Positions 1-5,968 of a stretch of DNA of 6,409 bases are shown here, in pieces. The stretch covers positions 1-6,409 of the forward strand of contig CAJGCV010000103.1 in assembly GCA_904501915.1 (NCBI GenBank), read 5' to 3'. The notes beneath the pieces were generated by a model, which saw only the letters and a program-made list of their open reading frames with translations, had not been told where the DNA came from and did not search any database. Each line of letters opens with the position of its first letter. Position 1 is the first letter of the stretch. A program made the translations under genes and the position numbers. The DNA comes from an uncultured Akkermansia sp. (GTDB lineage Bacteria; Verrucomicrobiota; Verrucomicrobiia; Verrucomicrobiales; Akkermansiaceae).

Positions 1-1271
1 ACGAACAATATTACAACCAGGCATGGTTGATTGCCGATGAAATCAACATCGATGACGGCAAGACAATGACAATATCGGCCGGAGAAAGCTATTTCAATGT
101 TGATGCCGTCATCAATGGCGATGTATGCCTGACCGATGGTTTTGCTTCCATGACTGAATCCATCATCAACGGAAACCTGACAGTCACAGGCGGTAAGATG
201 AACCTTTATCATTGGGGAACCACACCGGTCATATCAGGAGACAGGCTGGACATCCAGAACGGCACAGTCTCCATTAGCAATGCGAGTGGCTGCGAATCCG
301 GCAGTGCCATCAGCAATAAGACCATTGTCAGCATTGGAACCGGTGGCAGGTTGGATTTAAGCCAGGAAGAAGAACAGATGAACGTAGAATCAGCTTATGC
401 TCCGGCTAAAATTGTTCTTGGGAGCGATGACGCTGATGCACCTGCAAGTCTCTATTTCCAGTCTTTTTATTATGATGGTGAAAAAATAAGCTCCACCTAT
501 GCAGCCGCCACAGAAATGAACGGCAACAGCCTCATAGACAGTGCAGGCAGCATCCACATCCTCCCGCAGGCCGGCATTTCCGTGAAAGGCACAAACAACG
601 CCATCACAGCTGATGCCCTGAAAATAGAAGAGGGCACATGGAAAATTGATGTTGCGGAAAATGGAGAGCTCTACATAGGTGCACAAATTCAGGATGGAGA
701 AACCGGCAGCGGTAATATCACCAAGAGCGGCGACGGCACATTAGCCCTGGGTGGCTATGAATCCACCTGGCAGGGAACCTTATCTGTAGAGGAAGGTACT
801 CTGAATCTCTATGATGCCATCACGATGAATAGTGCTACTATCTCGATGGCAGGTGGCACAATACTGGAAGCTATCTCCTGCACCGTGGGTTCTCTGGAGC
901 TGCAGAATTCTTCTACTATCGACGCAAACTCCATTATCACCGTAGAAAACACCCTGACCCTGGGCAGTGGCATCGGGTTGAGTGATTACGCTCTGCAAGG
1001 CATACTGATGCTTGATGGTAATACTACAGTCACCCTGTTCAATGGGGTAGATACACTTAATTTATCAGGAACCTCCTACACAGCCGGAGAAGCCGTCATG
1101 GTAGACCTTGCCCGGCATTTTACAGGAGAAGGCCTTACCACCGGCAAGTATTACCTCAGTTTCAATAGTGTTGGAGACGTTTACGCCGGGCTCATGGTTC
1201 CCGAACCCGGCACAACCACGCTCTCCCTTCTGGCGCTCGCCGCACTGGCCGCACGACGGAAACGTAAATAA
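1..1271 (+). CDS. PEP-CTERM surface protein with PATR beta-strand repeat, 5' truncated
   Basis: The reading frame is open from the window edge (first whole codon at 3), so the true start and any signal peptide lie upstream. An in-frame TTG at 27 is probably not the start. Numbering from that TTG gives 414 residues. Most of the protein is Gly/Thr/Ser/Asn-rich, with short alternating hydrophobic strands typical of a beta-helix. Residues about 228-263 (SGNITKSGDGTLAL followed by GTLSVEEGTLNL) match the autotransporter-associated beta-strand repeat. The C-terminus is a textbook PEP-CTERM signal: VPEPGT at 391-396, a Leu/Ala-rich hydrophobic segment, and a basic end ARRKRK. In this family the signal is recognised in the inner membrane by an exosortase and the protein is delivered to the cell surface or secreted. 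Ligand and function are unknown. The stop is TAA, with no convincing terminator before the next gene. Confidence 0.88.
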   Translation, partial: EQYYNQAWLIADEINIDDGKTMTISAGESYFNVDAVINGDVCLTDGFASMTESIINGNLTVTGGKMNLYHWGTTPVISGDRLDIQNGTVSISNASGCESGSAISNKTIVSIGTGGRLDLSQEEEQMNVESAYAPAKIVLGSDDADAPASLYFQSFYYDGEKISSTYAAATEMNGNSLIDSAGSIHILPQAGISVKGTNNAITADALKIEEGTWKIDVAENGELYIGAQIQDGETGSGNITKSGDGTLALGGYESTWQGTLSVEEGTLNLYDAITMNSATISMAGGTILEAISCTVGSLELQNSSTIDANSIITVENTLTLGSGIGLSDYALQGILMLDGNTTVTLFNGVDTLNLSGTSYTAGEAVMVDLARHFTGEGLTTGKYYLSFNSVGDVYAGLMVPEPGTTTLSLLALAALAARRKRK

Positions 1272-1374
1272 TATGCGAAGGATACTCTCGGAGTCCGCGA
1301 CTCAGTCCCATAAATCTGAGCCGCCAGTCATCATTTAGCTCGCCATCGCGCGAAAGATGCTCTACAATACAGCC

Positions 1375-2289
1375 ATGAGATGGTTAGCAATACTGGCGCT
1401 GCTGGCAGCGCCGCTTCAGGCTGCCGAGGTATCCCAGACCCTGGAAGGCGGCTGGCGACTTGCCTGGAATGACGAATTCAACGGCAGCAAGCTGGACACC
1501 AGCAAATGGAAACACGAGCTGGGCGTTATCCGCAACCGCGATGCCATACAGACCTACACCAAGGATTGCGTGAAAGTGCGCGGGGGCAAACTGATTCTCA
1601 TTTCCAAGGCAAAGGAGACAAGGAACAGCAACTACAACCCCAAAAATGAGCACTGGACCCACCAGCTGAAGACCATGCCCTATGCCAGCGGCTCGGTGAC
1701 CACGCGCGATGTGAAGCACTTTGAGTGTCCCGGGCGCCTGGAAATACGCGCCAGGATTCCCAAGGCAAAGGGCGTGTGGCCCGCACTCTGGACCATGCAC
1801 GTAAACCAGTACGGCTGGCCGGCCAATGGTGAGATTGACATTCTGGAGCACATTTCACAGGAGCCGGATACCTGTTATTCGTTGTTCCGCTGGGGCAGGA
1901 ACGGCGGCAACGAGGAGCACAAGGTTATCCGCACCACCAATATCCCCAATTACAGCGCTGATTTCCACACCTATGTACTGGAGTGGGATGAGCAGACCAT
2001 GCGCATCCTCATTGATGACAAGGAAGTCAACAGCACCCCCATGAGCGCCGCAGACTACCCGGACGGCAACAACCCGCTCCGCACCCCCTGCTACCTCATC
2101 ATGAACACCGCCATCGACGGCTGGGCAGAAGCCCCCGATGCCTCGCAATACCCGGTGCAGTTCGAGATTGATTACGTGCGCTATTACACCAAGGGCAATG
2201 CCACCAACGAGGAGGCTGATGACGAAAAACCTGCAAAGTCATCGAAAAAGAAGAAAAAGAAGCCCAGCAAGAAGAAGAGTAAGAAGTGA
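1375..2289 (+). CDS. secreted GH16 endo-glycanase (laminarinase / mucin O-glycanase type) with Lys-rich tail
   Basis: A 304-residue glycoside hydrolase family 16 enzyme, expected to cleave internal beta-1,3 or beta-1,4 linkages with retention. I chose ATG 1375 because it gives a compact signal peptide (MRWLAILALLAAPLQA, cleavage near A16/A17). ATG 1357, six codons upstream, is possible but has GAAAG touching it with no spacing. Family landmarks in order are WNDEF at 31-35, WPALW at 135-139, the catalytic motif GEIDILEH at 152-159 (nucleophile E153, D155, acid/base E158), HTYVLEW at 198-204 and FEIDYVRYY at 263-271. Residues 285-304 form a lysine/serine tail outside the jelly-roll fold. The HGTLH-like segment common after the catalytic motif in laminarinases is replaced by CYSLFRWGRNGG, so the substrate may differ. 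Gut Akkermansia use GH16 enzymes on mucin O-glycans; applying that here is inference. TACAAT at 1363-1368 could be a -10 box of a nearly leaderless transcript. Confidence 0.9.
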   Translation: MRWLAILALLAAPLQAAEVSQTLEGGWRLAWNDEFNGSKLDTSKWKHELGVIRNRDAIQTYTKDCVKVRGGKLILISKAKETRNSNYNPKNEHWTHQLKTMPYASGSVTTRDVKHFECPGRLEIRARIPKAKGVWPALWTMHVNQYGWPANGEIDILEHISQEPDTCYSLFRWGRNGGNEEHKVIRTTNIPNYSADFHTYVLEWDEQTMRILIDDKEVNSTPMSAADYPDGNNPLRTPCYLIMNTAIDGWAEAPDASQYPVQFEIDYVRYYTKGNATNEEADDEKPAKSSKKKKKKPSKKKSKK

Positions 2290-2738
2290 TGGTTGATGCC
2301 GATCCCTTTGCCTACCGCCGCCTGTTCAACCTGTCCATGAGCTATGGCGGCGGCGTATTTCTCCTGCTCTGCGCAGGGCCGCTGCAGGAGCTATTCAGCA
2401 ACCCCGTTACGGCGGAATCACTGCGGGCGGCAGGTGCCGGCATTGGTGGACTGCTGCCCGTGGGCATGGGGATTTCTGCCCTCATTGCCGGCATGGTGCG
2501 CAAGGTGCTTTTCCGGCACAGCGGCATCAACCGCCGCAGCCTGGGCATCATCTTTCTGCTGGGGGCATTCTGGCATCTGCCACTCACGCTCTGCCTGGCC
2601 AGTGCAGCACGCACACACGAACCGGAAACCGCGGAAAAAATCCTGCTCTACTTCCCGGGCATCAGCCTGGTGGCAGCAGCCTCCCTCACGCTGACTCTCT
2701 ATCTGAGCGCCCCGCAGCGCCGCATCAAAGAGAAATAG
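2289..2738 (+). CDS. small four-helix integral membrane protein, function unknown
   Basis: A 149-residue protein that I do not recognise. Hydrophobic segments at about residues 16-35, 47-70, 84-106 and 118-140 predict four transmembrane helices. The N-terminus is short and polar, and the C-terminus is basic (QRRIKEK). The loop between helices 2 and 3 is also basic (RKVLFRHSGINRRS), which by the positive-inside rule puts it and both ends in the cytoplasm. The ATG shares its A with the TGA stop of the GH16 gene (TGATG), so translation is probably coupled. The purine-rich AAG codons of the hydrolase's lysine tail lie just upstream and can act as a ribosome-binding region. A GTG at 2286 is an alternative start one codon longer. 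The pairing suggests a link to export, anchoring or handling of the hydrolase's products, but nothing in the sequence proves it. The 3' end overlaps convergent aroC by 14 bp. Confidence 0.75.
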   Translation: MVDADPFAYRRLFNLSMSYGGGVFLLLCAGPLQELFSNPVTAESLRAAGAGIGGLLPVGMGISALIAGMVRKVLFRHSGINRRSLGIIFLLGAFWHLPLTLCLASAARTHEPETAEKILLYFPGISLVAAASLTLTLYLSAPQRRIKEK

Positions 2739-3807
2739 CCCGCTGGCGCAGCAGGTGGTCGCACAGCACAATCCATGCCATGGCCTCCACCACCGGCACC
2801 GCGCGGGGCAGCACGCAGGCATCGTGCCGGCCCTTACCACGCAAGGTGGTTTCCTGGCGGGCATCATTCACGGTTTCCTGCTCCAGCATGAGCGTGGCGG
2901 TGGGTTTGAAAGCCAGTCGCATGTCGATAGATTCGCCATTGGAGATTCCGCCCTGAATACCGCCGGAATTGTTAGTGCGGGTGCGCACGCGGCCGGCTTC
3001 CATATAGAATGGGTCGTTATGTTCGCTACCCTTCAGCAGCACCGCTGCAAACCCGCTACCAATCTCAAAACCCTTGCAGGCAGGAATGCTGAGCATAGCG
3101 TGCCCGAGCGTGGCTTCCAGCTTGTCAAACACTGGGTCGCCCAGCCCCACCGGGCAGTTGCGCACCGTGCATGCCACCACACCGCCCAGGGAATCACCAG
3201 CGCTGCGTGCCTCGCGAATGGCGGCTGCCATCTGCACCGCCACAGCAGCATCTGCCGTGCGCACCGGGTTACTTTCCACCACAGCAGCGCTTACTTCAGC
3301 AGCCGGCGTGGGGCACACCAGCGTATGCACCTGCTGAACCCACGCCACCACCTCCACCTGCGGGCAGAGGGCGCGCACCACGGCCCGCGCCACGGCACCC
3401 GCCGCCACGCGCCCTATTGTCTCACGCGCGCTGGCGCGCCCGCCACCAGCCCAGGCGCGGATGCCATATTTAGCATCGTAGCAGTAGTCTGCGTGCGAGG
3501 GGCGGTAGGTGTGCTGCATCTCATCGTAGGCAGTGGAGCGCTGGTCCTTGTTGCGCACCGAAAGCGCAATGGGGGTACCCAGGGTAAGCCCATCCAGCAC
3601 ACCGGAAAGGATTTCCACACTGTCGGCCTCATTGCGCGGTGTCACAATATCACTCTGACCCGGGCGGCGCCGGTCCAGTTCAGCCTGTATCATCTCGCGG
3701 GTGAGCGGCACCCGGGCCGGGCAGCCATCAATCACCACACCCACACCCACACCGTGGGACTCACCCCAGGTGCTGATTTTGAAAACGGAACCGAATGAAC
3801 TGGACAT
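2725..3807 (-). CDS. aroC: chorismate synthase
   Basis: A full-length 360-residue chorismate synthase (EC 4.2.3.5). It converts 5-enolpyruvylshikimate-3-phosphate to chorismate, the last step of the shikimate pathway, using reduced FMN in the cytoplasm. The three family signatures are all present: GESHG at 15-19 with the following Gly-rich stretch, GGGRASARETIGRVAAGA at 121-138, and GRHDACVLPRAVPVVEAMA at 326-344. The conserved catalytic residues H18, H105 (in RPSHADYCYDAKYG) and D329 are present, as is RRRPGQ at 46-51 in the FMN/substrate region. The length is normal for the short bacterial form. ATG 3807 is preceded only by a weak purine run (AGTAGAAATAT). No other aro gene is adjacent, so it appears monocistronic, with a candidate promoter and dyad just upstream. 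Confidence 0.97.
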   Translation of the reverse strand: MSSSFGSVFKISTWGESHGVGVGVVIDGCPARVPLTREMIQAELDRRRPGQSDIVTPRNEADSVEILSGVLDGLTLGTPIALSVRNKDQRSTAYDEMQHTYRPSHADYCYDAKYGIRAWAGGGRASARETIGRVAAGAVARAVVRALCPQVEVVAWVQQVHTLVCPTPAAEVSAAVVESNPVRTADAAVAVQMAAAIREARSAGDSLGGVVACTVRNCPVGLGDPVFDKLEATLGHAMLSIPACKGFEIGSGFAAVLLKGSEHNDPFYMEAGRVRTRTNNSGGIQGGISNGESIDMRLAFKPTATLMLEQETVNDARQETTLRGKGRHDACVLPRAVPVVEAMAWIVLCDHLLRQRAISL

Positions 3808-3825
3808 ATATTTCTACTGCACGAC

Positions 3826-3854
3826 ATCTTACATTACACCCACATGTAATGCAA
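3826..3854 (-). promoter_or_regulatory. candidate aroC promoter (TTGCAT-N17-TAAGAT)
   Basis: On the minus strand TTGCAT (3849-3854) and TAAGAT (3826-3831) are separated by exactly 17 bp. This places a start site near 3819, about 12 nt before the aroC ATG. The -35 hexamer matches the sigma-70 consensus only in TTG, but the same hexamer at the same spacing occurs upstream of the divergent gene at 4151. It was judged by eye only. Confidence 0.4.
3832..3851. promoter_or_regulatory. 7-6-7 inverted repeat inside aroC promoter spacer, possible operator
   Basis: CATTACA (3832-3838) and TGTAATG (3845-3851) are perfect inverted 7-mers around a 6-bp spacer. The dyad fills the gap between the candidate -10 and -35 boxes of aroC. 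Its symmetry and position suit a dimeric transcription factor. I cannot name the regulator. Confidence 0.35.
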
Positions 3855-3895
3855 GTCTTCATTCCGTCGTACAGTTCATCAACCCATACGCGTAG

Positions 3896-3903
3896 CCCAA
3901 ATC
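3896..3903. repeat. left 8-bp target site duplication of the MITE-like element
   Basis: CCCAAATC directly abuts the left inverted repeat and recurs exactly at 4123-4130 abutting the right one. The preceding base differs on the two sides (G at 3895, C at 4122), so the duplication is exactly 8 bp. Confidence 0.82.
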
Positions 3904-3924
3904 GGGTCTGTTTCAGATTTGCTG
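3904..3924 (+). repeat. left terminal inverted repeat of the MITE-like element
   Basis: A 21-bp terminal repeat beginning GGGT and continuing CTGTTTCAGATTTGCTG (3908-3924). It is complementary to 4102-4122 with one mismatch at its fourth base. Confidence 0.87.
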
Positions 3925-4022
3925 ACTCATTCTGCTAGTCAAATTGACTTTGGCGAGCCAACGGCGAGCGGAAAATCAGCCCTGGCTAGTGTTCTTTCAC
4001 CCACTCGTGGGCTCAAAATTCC

Positions 4023-4039
4023 TCGGGCTTTCAGCCCGA
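4023..4039. other. perfect 7-bp hairpin inside the MITE-like element
   Basis: TCGGGCT (4023-4029) and AGCCCGA (4033-4039) flank a TTC loop, just right of the element's midpoint. A smaller hairpin CCCAC-TC-GTGGG lies at 4000-4011. No T-run follows on either strand, so I do not call it a terminator. Confidence 0.5.
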
Positions 4040-4101
4040 CAAATTCGGATTTATGAGAAGATGCCTCCAATCTCGATTTTGCAGCCTTTGCTTATATCTG
4101 C

Positions 4102-4122
4102 CAGCAAATCTGAAACAGCCCC
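4102..4122 (-). repeat. right terminal inverted repeat of the MITE-like element
   Basis: CAGCAAATCTGAAACAG (4102-4118) followed by CCCC is the reverse complement of the left terminal repeat with one mismatch. Confidence 0.87.
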
Positions 4123-4130
4123 CCCAAATC
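4123..4130. repeat. right 8-bp target site duplication of the MITE-like element
   Basis: CCCAAATC is identical to 3896-3903. The boundary falls inside a run of seven C (4119-4125), but it is fixed by the left copy and by the inverted-repeat match. Confidence 0.82.
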
Positions 4131-4150
4131 ACGTATGCACATGTTTTTTC

Positions 4151-4179
4151 TTGCATCGCCGCCGCATGAATGCTACGCT
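4151..4179 (+). promoter_or_regulatory. candidate promoter TTGCAT-N17-TACGCT for the triple-repeat protein gene
   Basis: TTGCAT (4151-4156) and TACGCT (4174-4179) are 17 bp apart, and TG precedes the -10 by one base, as in extended -10 promoters. The predicted start is near 4186, only about 2 nt before ATG 4188, so the transcript would be almost leaderless. The -35 lies 20 bp beyond the right target duplication of the insertion element. It was judged by eye only. Confidence 0.4.
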
Positions 4180-4187
4180 TCGGGCGT

Positions 4188-5378
4188 ATGCACCTTTCTA
4201 TCTTCCATCGATTACCATCACTACTCCTGGCAGCAGGAGTAGTGTACGTACTCCCCACACTTGCAAATAACGAATCCAGCAACAGATATACCAAACATAC
4301 CCGGATAAAGCAACGCACACCGAAGGAAACAGACTCCAATATTGAAACAGCCATGGGGCAAACCCATAATCCCATGAACAAATCAGCCATGGGAACGGCG
4401 GCGGAAGCACCTTCGGAGCACAAACCGAGAAACATGTCACCTCGCGACCTGTGCATTCTGAACCTCAACCGCTACCCGGACAAAGTACAGCATACTGTTA
4501 TCGAGCTGCAGCACTCCTTGTGGAAACACAAGGTCCGCCTCAATGAAGAGCACCAGGTTCTCGTGCGCATGGACGAGAGTCACACCCTCGGCTCTGTCAT
4601 TGATTTCAATGGGCAGGAATTAACAGTCCAATGGTTCGATGAAACCACGGAGCGATTCGTTCGCCAGAATGATGGTATATATATATGGGACAAACTCATT
4701 GTCAACAACATTCACGCCAAAACCAACCAGAAAGCGCGCCAGGCAGGTAAGCGTATGCTGAGCAAATCGGCCGTTTCCTCCGCAAAATACGGTTGGTTCG
4801 ACCACCTGGTAGATCTCATTAAAGGCAACACCCCTCCCCTTGTCTACGAGGCGTTCACCATTTCCGATGGTGACATGAACATTCGCATCCGTTTTTCTGA
4901 AGACGAAATGGCTGTTGTTCATGAAAAAGCTCCGCACACATGCGGCACGGTGCTGGATTACACCGGGGTAAAGCTCCATATCCTCTGGGAAAACGGTAGC
5001 GTTAACTCATACAAACGCACCAAGAAAGCCACCTACAGGCACATAGATGATGCAGCCATTGCCGGTCAGCTGCGCCAGGAGAACGGCAAAATTCAGCGCG
5101 AGAAAGGTGAGGATGACTGGTTCCAGATATGGTGGCGCGACATTAATGACGAAGAAAAGCCTCTCTCATACAGCAATATTACCCTTAAAGTCAATGGTTC
5201 CGATTATAAACCCAGACTTTGCATGGACAACCGCCTGCTGGTACAGATGCACCCGCATGACTCCTGGGCTAAAATTGTGAAATACGACCGCAAGAAGCTC
5301 CACATCCGCTGGCATAACAAGGATGATGAATTTTACGAGCGCCAGAAAGACGGCACCTTCATCCGCTGCGCCAAATAA
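4188..5378 (+). CDS. secreted protein of unknown function built from three ~82-residue beta-rich repeats
   Basis: A 396-residue protein that I do not recognise. ATG 4188 was chosen over ATG 4170 because it begins a good signal peptide (MHLSIFHR, hydrophobic core PSLLLAAGVVYVLPTLA, cleavage near A26) and because the candidate -10 box overlaps the upstream ATG. Residues about 27-86 are a polar, low-complexity linker. Three homologous modules follow at about 87-167, 203-285 and 311-393. Each ends in a shared pattern of a hydrophobic strand, an H(T/D) turn, (V/I)(I/L/V)(D/K)(F/Y), a two-to-three residue turn, L(T/H)(V/I)xW, then an aromatic and Arg (FVR, YKR, YER). Examples are ELTVQW, KLHILW and KLHIRW. 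The alternating pattern suggests small SH3-like or Tudor-like barrels, which is inference. Modules 2 and 3 both start with WF exactly 15 residues before a matching strand. No catalytic motif, lipobox or anchor is seen. A strong terminator follows, so it is probably monocistronic. Confidence 0.82.
   Translation: MHLSIFHRLPSLLLAAGVVYVLPTLANNESSNRYTKHTRIKQRTPKETDSNIETAMGQTHNPMNKSAMGTAAEAPSEHKPRNMSPRDLCILNLNRYPDKVQHTVIELQHSLWKHKVRLNEEHQVLVRMDESHTLGSVIDFNGQELTVQWFDETTERFVRQNDGIYIWDKLIVNNIHAKTNQKARQAGKRMLSKSAVSSAKYGWFDHLVDLIKGNTPPLVYEAFTISDGDMNIRIRFSEDEMAVVHEKAPHTCGTVLDYTGVKLHILWENGSVNSYKRTKKATYRHIDDAAIAGQLRQENGKIQREKGEDDWFQIWWRDINDEEKPLSYSNITLKVNGSDYKPRLCMDNRLLVQMHPHDSWAKIVKYDRKKLHIRWHNKDDEFYERQKDGTFIRCAK
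4446..5366 (+). repeat. three diverged tandem protein modules (coding repeats)
   Basis: Module 1 covers 4446-4688, module 2 covers 4794-5042 and module 3 covers 5118-5366, separated by charged linkers of about 35 and 25 codons. The similarity shows in protein (VIDFNGQELTVQW, VLDYTGVKLHILW, IVKYDRKKLHIRW) and hardly in DNA, so the triplication is old. The first part of module 1 is the least certain. Confidence 0.7.
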
Positions 5379-5394
5379 GCATCTCCCGGCAACA

Positions 5395-5437
5395 CAAACG
5401 CGCCTGAGCACTACTACTCAGGCGCGTTTGCTTTTTT
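5395..5437 (+). terminator. strong intrinsic terminator after the triple-repeat gene
   Basis: A perfect 14-bp stem, CAAACGCGCCTGAG (5395-5408) with CTCAGGCGCGTTTG (5417-5430), closes an 8-nt loop. It is followed by C and six T (5432-5437). It lies 16 bp after the stop of the plus-strand gene and between convergent genes. The minus strand lacks a T-run after the stem apart from the TTTG in the stem itself, so it may only weakly serve the flavoprotein gene. Confidence 0.92.
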
Positions 5438-5452
5438 CCGGCGGCAGCTTCG

Positions 5453-5959
5453 TTACTGCGCGTATACGTTGGAAATCTCGCAGATATAGAGGTAATGCAG
5501 CGGGTTCCCCTCCTCATACCAGGCGGGAGAAACCTCACTCCAATCAACAAAATCAACCTCCTGCAGCGTCGTGCGGAACATCTTGCGGCACTCCAGCACC
5601 AGCTCTGCATCCTCGAACGTGGGCAGCCCGGCAGGAGTCGGGGCTGGCTTCAGCGAAGTATTGGCCATTTTATCCACATCGCGTCCGGAGTTACGGCCGC
5701 AGAACACGAGGTCCTGGCGGTACTGCTCCGGCATGAAACTGAGGGTAAAGGAGGGTTGCTCCTCAATAAAGTTGACCGTGTGGCGGTTGGGGCGGACAAA
5801 CACGAACGCCACCGGGCGGTTCCACAGGAAGCCGATGCCACCCCAACTGGCCGTCATGCAGTTGAACTTCTCTGCCGTTCCGGCAGTAATCAGCATCCAT
5901 TGCTTGCCGATGAGCTCCACCGGACTCTTCGTTATTTCAGTAATATCAATCTTCTTCAT
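5453..5959 (-). CDS. flavin reductase-like FMN-binding protein (flavoredoxin type)
   Basis: A 168-residue protein of the flavin reductase-like domain family, with the split-barrel FMN-binding fold and normal length. The recognisable features are WMLITAG at 21-27, FNCMTASWGGIGFLWNRPV at 32-50, in which TASWGG is the usual phosphate-contacting stretch, then FVFVRPNRHTVNFIEE at 52-67, FTLSF at 71-75 and a CGRNSGRDVDK segment at 87-97. Relatives bind FMN and either reduce flavin with NAD(P)H or pass electrons as flavoredoxin. The donor and partner here cannot be read from the sequence. I prefer ATG 5959 (MKKIDITEI). A GTG at 5968 would add three residues. No signal peptide is seen, so it is cytoplasmic. 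It lies 68 bp downstream of guaB on the same strand, with a hairpin in the gap. Confidence 0.9.
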   Translation of the reverse strand: MKKIDITEITKSPVELIGKQWMLITAGTAEKFNCMTASWGGIGFLWNRPVAFVFVRPNRHTVNFIEEQPSFTLSFMPEQYRQDLVFCGRNSGRDVDKMANTSLKPAPTPAGLPTFEDAELVLECRKMFRTTLQEVDFVDWSEVSPAWYEEGNPLHYLYICEISNVYAQ

Positions 5960-5968
5960 ATTCTTCAC

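Larger units (their letters stand above)
3904..4122. mobile_element. 219-bp MITE-like non-autonomous insertion element
   Basis: The ends are 21-bp terminal inverted repeats matching at 20 positions. The left repeat (3904-3924) starts GGGT and the right repeat (4102-4122) reads GGGG on the opposite strand, after which both share CTGTTTCAGATTTGCTG. Perfect 8-bp direct repeats CCCAAATC abut both ends, as expected for a target duplication from a cut-and-paste transposase. No transposase is encoded, and the interior has no credible gene. It does contain small dyads: AGTCAA-A-TTGACT (3937-3949), CCCAC-TC-GTGGG (4000-4011) and TCGGGCT-TTC-AGCCCGA (4023-4039). Duplication length and GG-TCT-type ends would suit an ISL3-like or IS1595-like transposase acting in trans, which is inference. 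It sits between the divergent aroC promoter and the promoter of the gene at 4188. Confidence 0.85.

Noticed and set aside
1284..1303. Short alternative hairpins (ACTC-TCG-GAGT and GAGTC-CGC-GACTC) after the PEP-CTERM gene
   Set aside because: The stems are only 4-5 bp, mutually exclusive, and no T-run follows, so they are not called a terminator.
2755..3798. A 347-codon open frame on the plus strand opposite aroC
   Set aside because: It is fully antisense to an unambiguous aroC and has a His/Ala/Gly-rich composition with no domain. Long antisense frames are common opposite GC-biased genes.
3887..3894. 8-bp palindrome TACGCGTA beside the left target duplication
   Set aside because: A single short palindrome is expected by chance. 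It lies outside the element and matches no known site that I can defend.
4170..4187. Upstream ATG at 4170 as the start of the triple-repeat protein
   Set aside because: It overlaps the candidate -10 box, lacks a Shine-Dalgarno sequence and only adds MLRFGR before a good signal peptide. It remains possible.
3944..4270. A 108-codon plus frame starting inside the MITE-like element and running into the 4188 gene
   Set aside because: It begins between the inverted repeats, crosses the element boundary and overlaps the signal-peptide coding region in another frame. The product shows no domain and looks like chance.
4676..4686. Alternating TA run
   Set aside because: It encodes part of IYIWD in repeat module 1. 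It is short and needs no separate explanation, such as a phase-variable tract.
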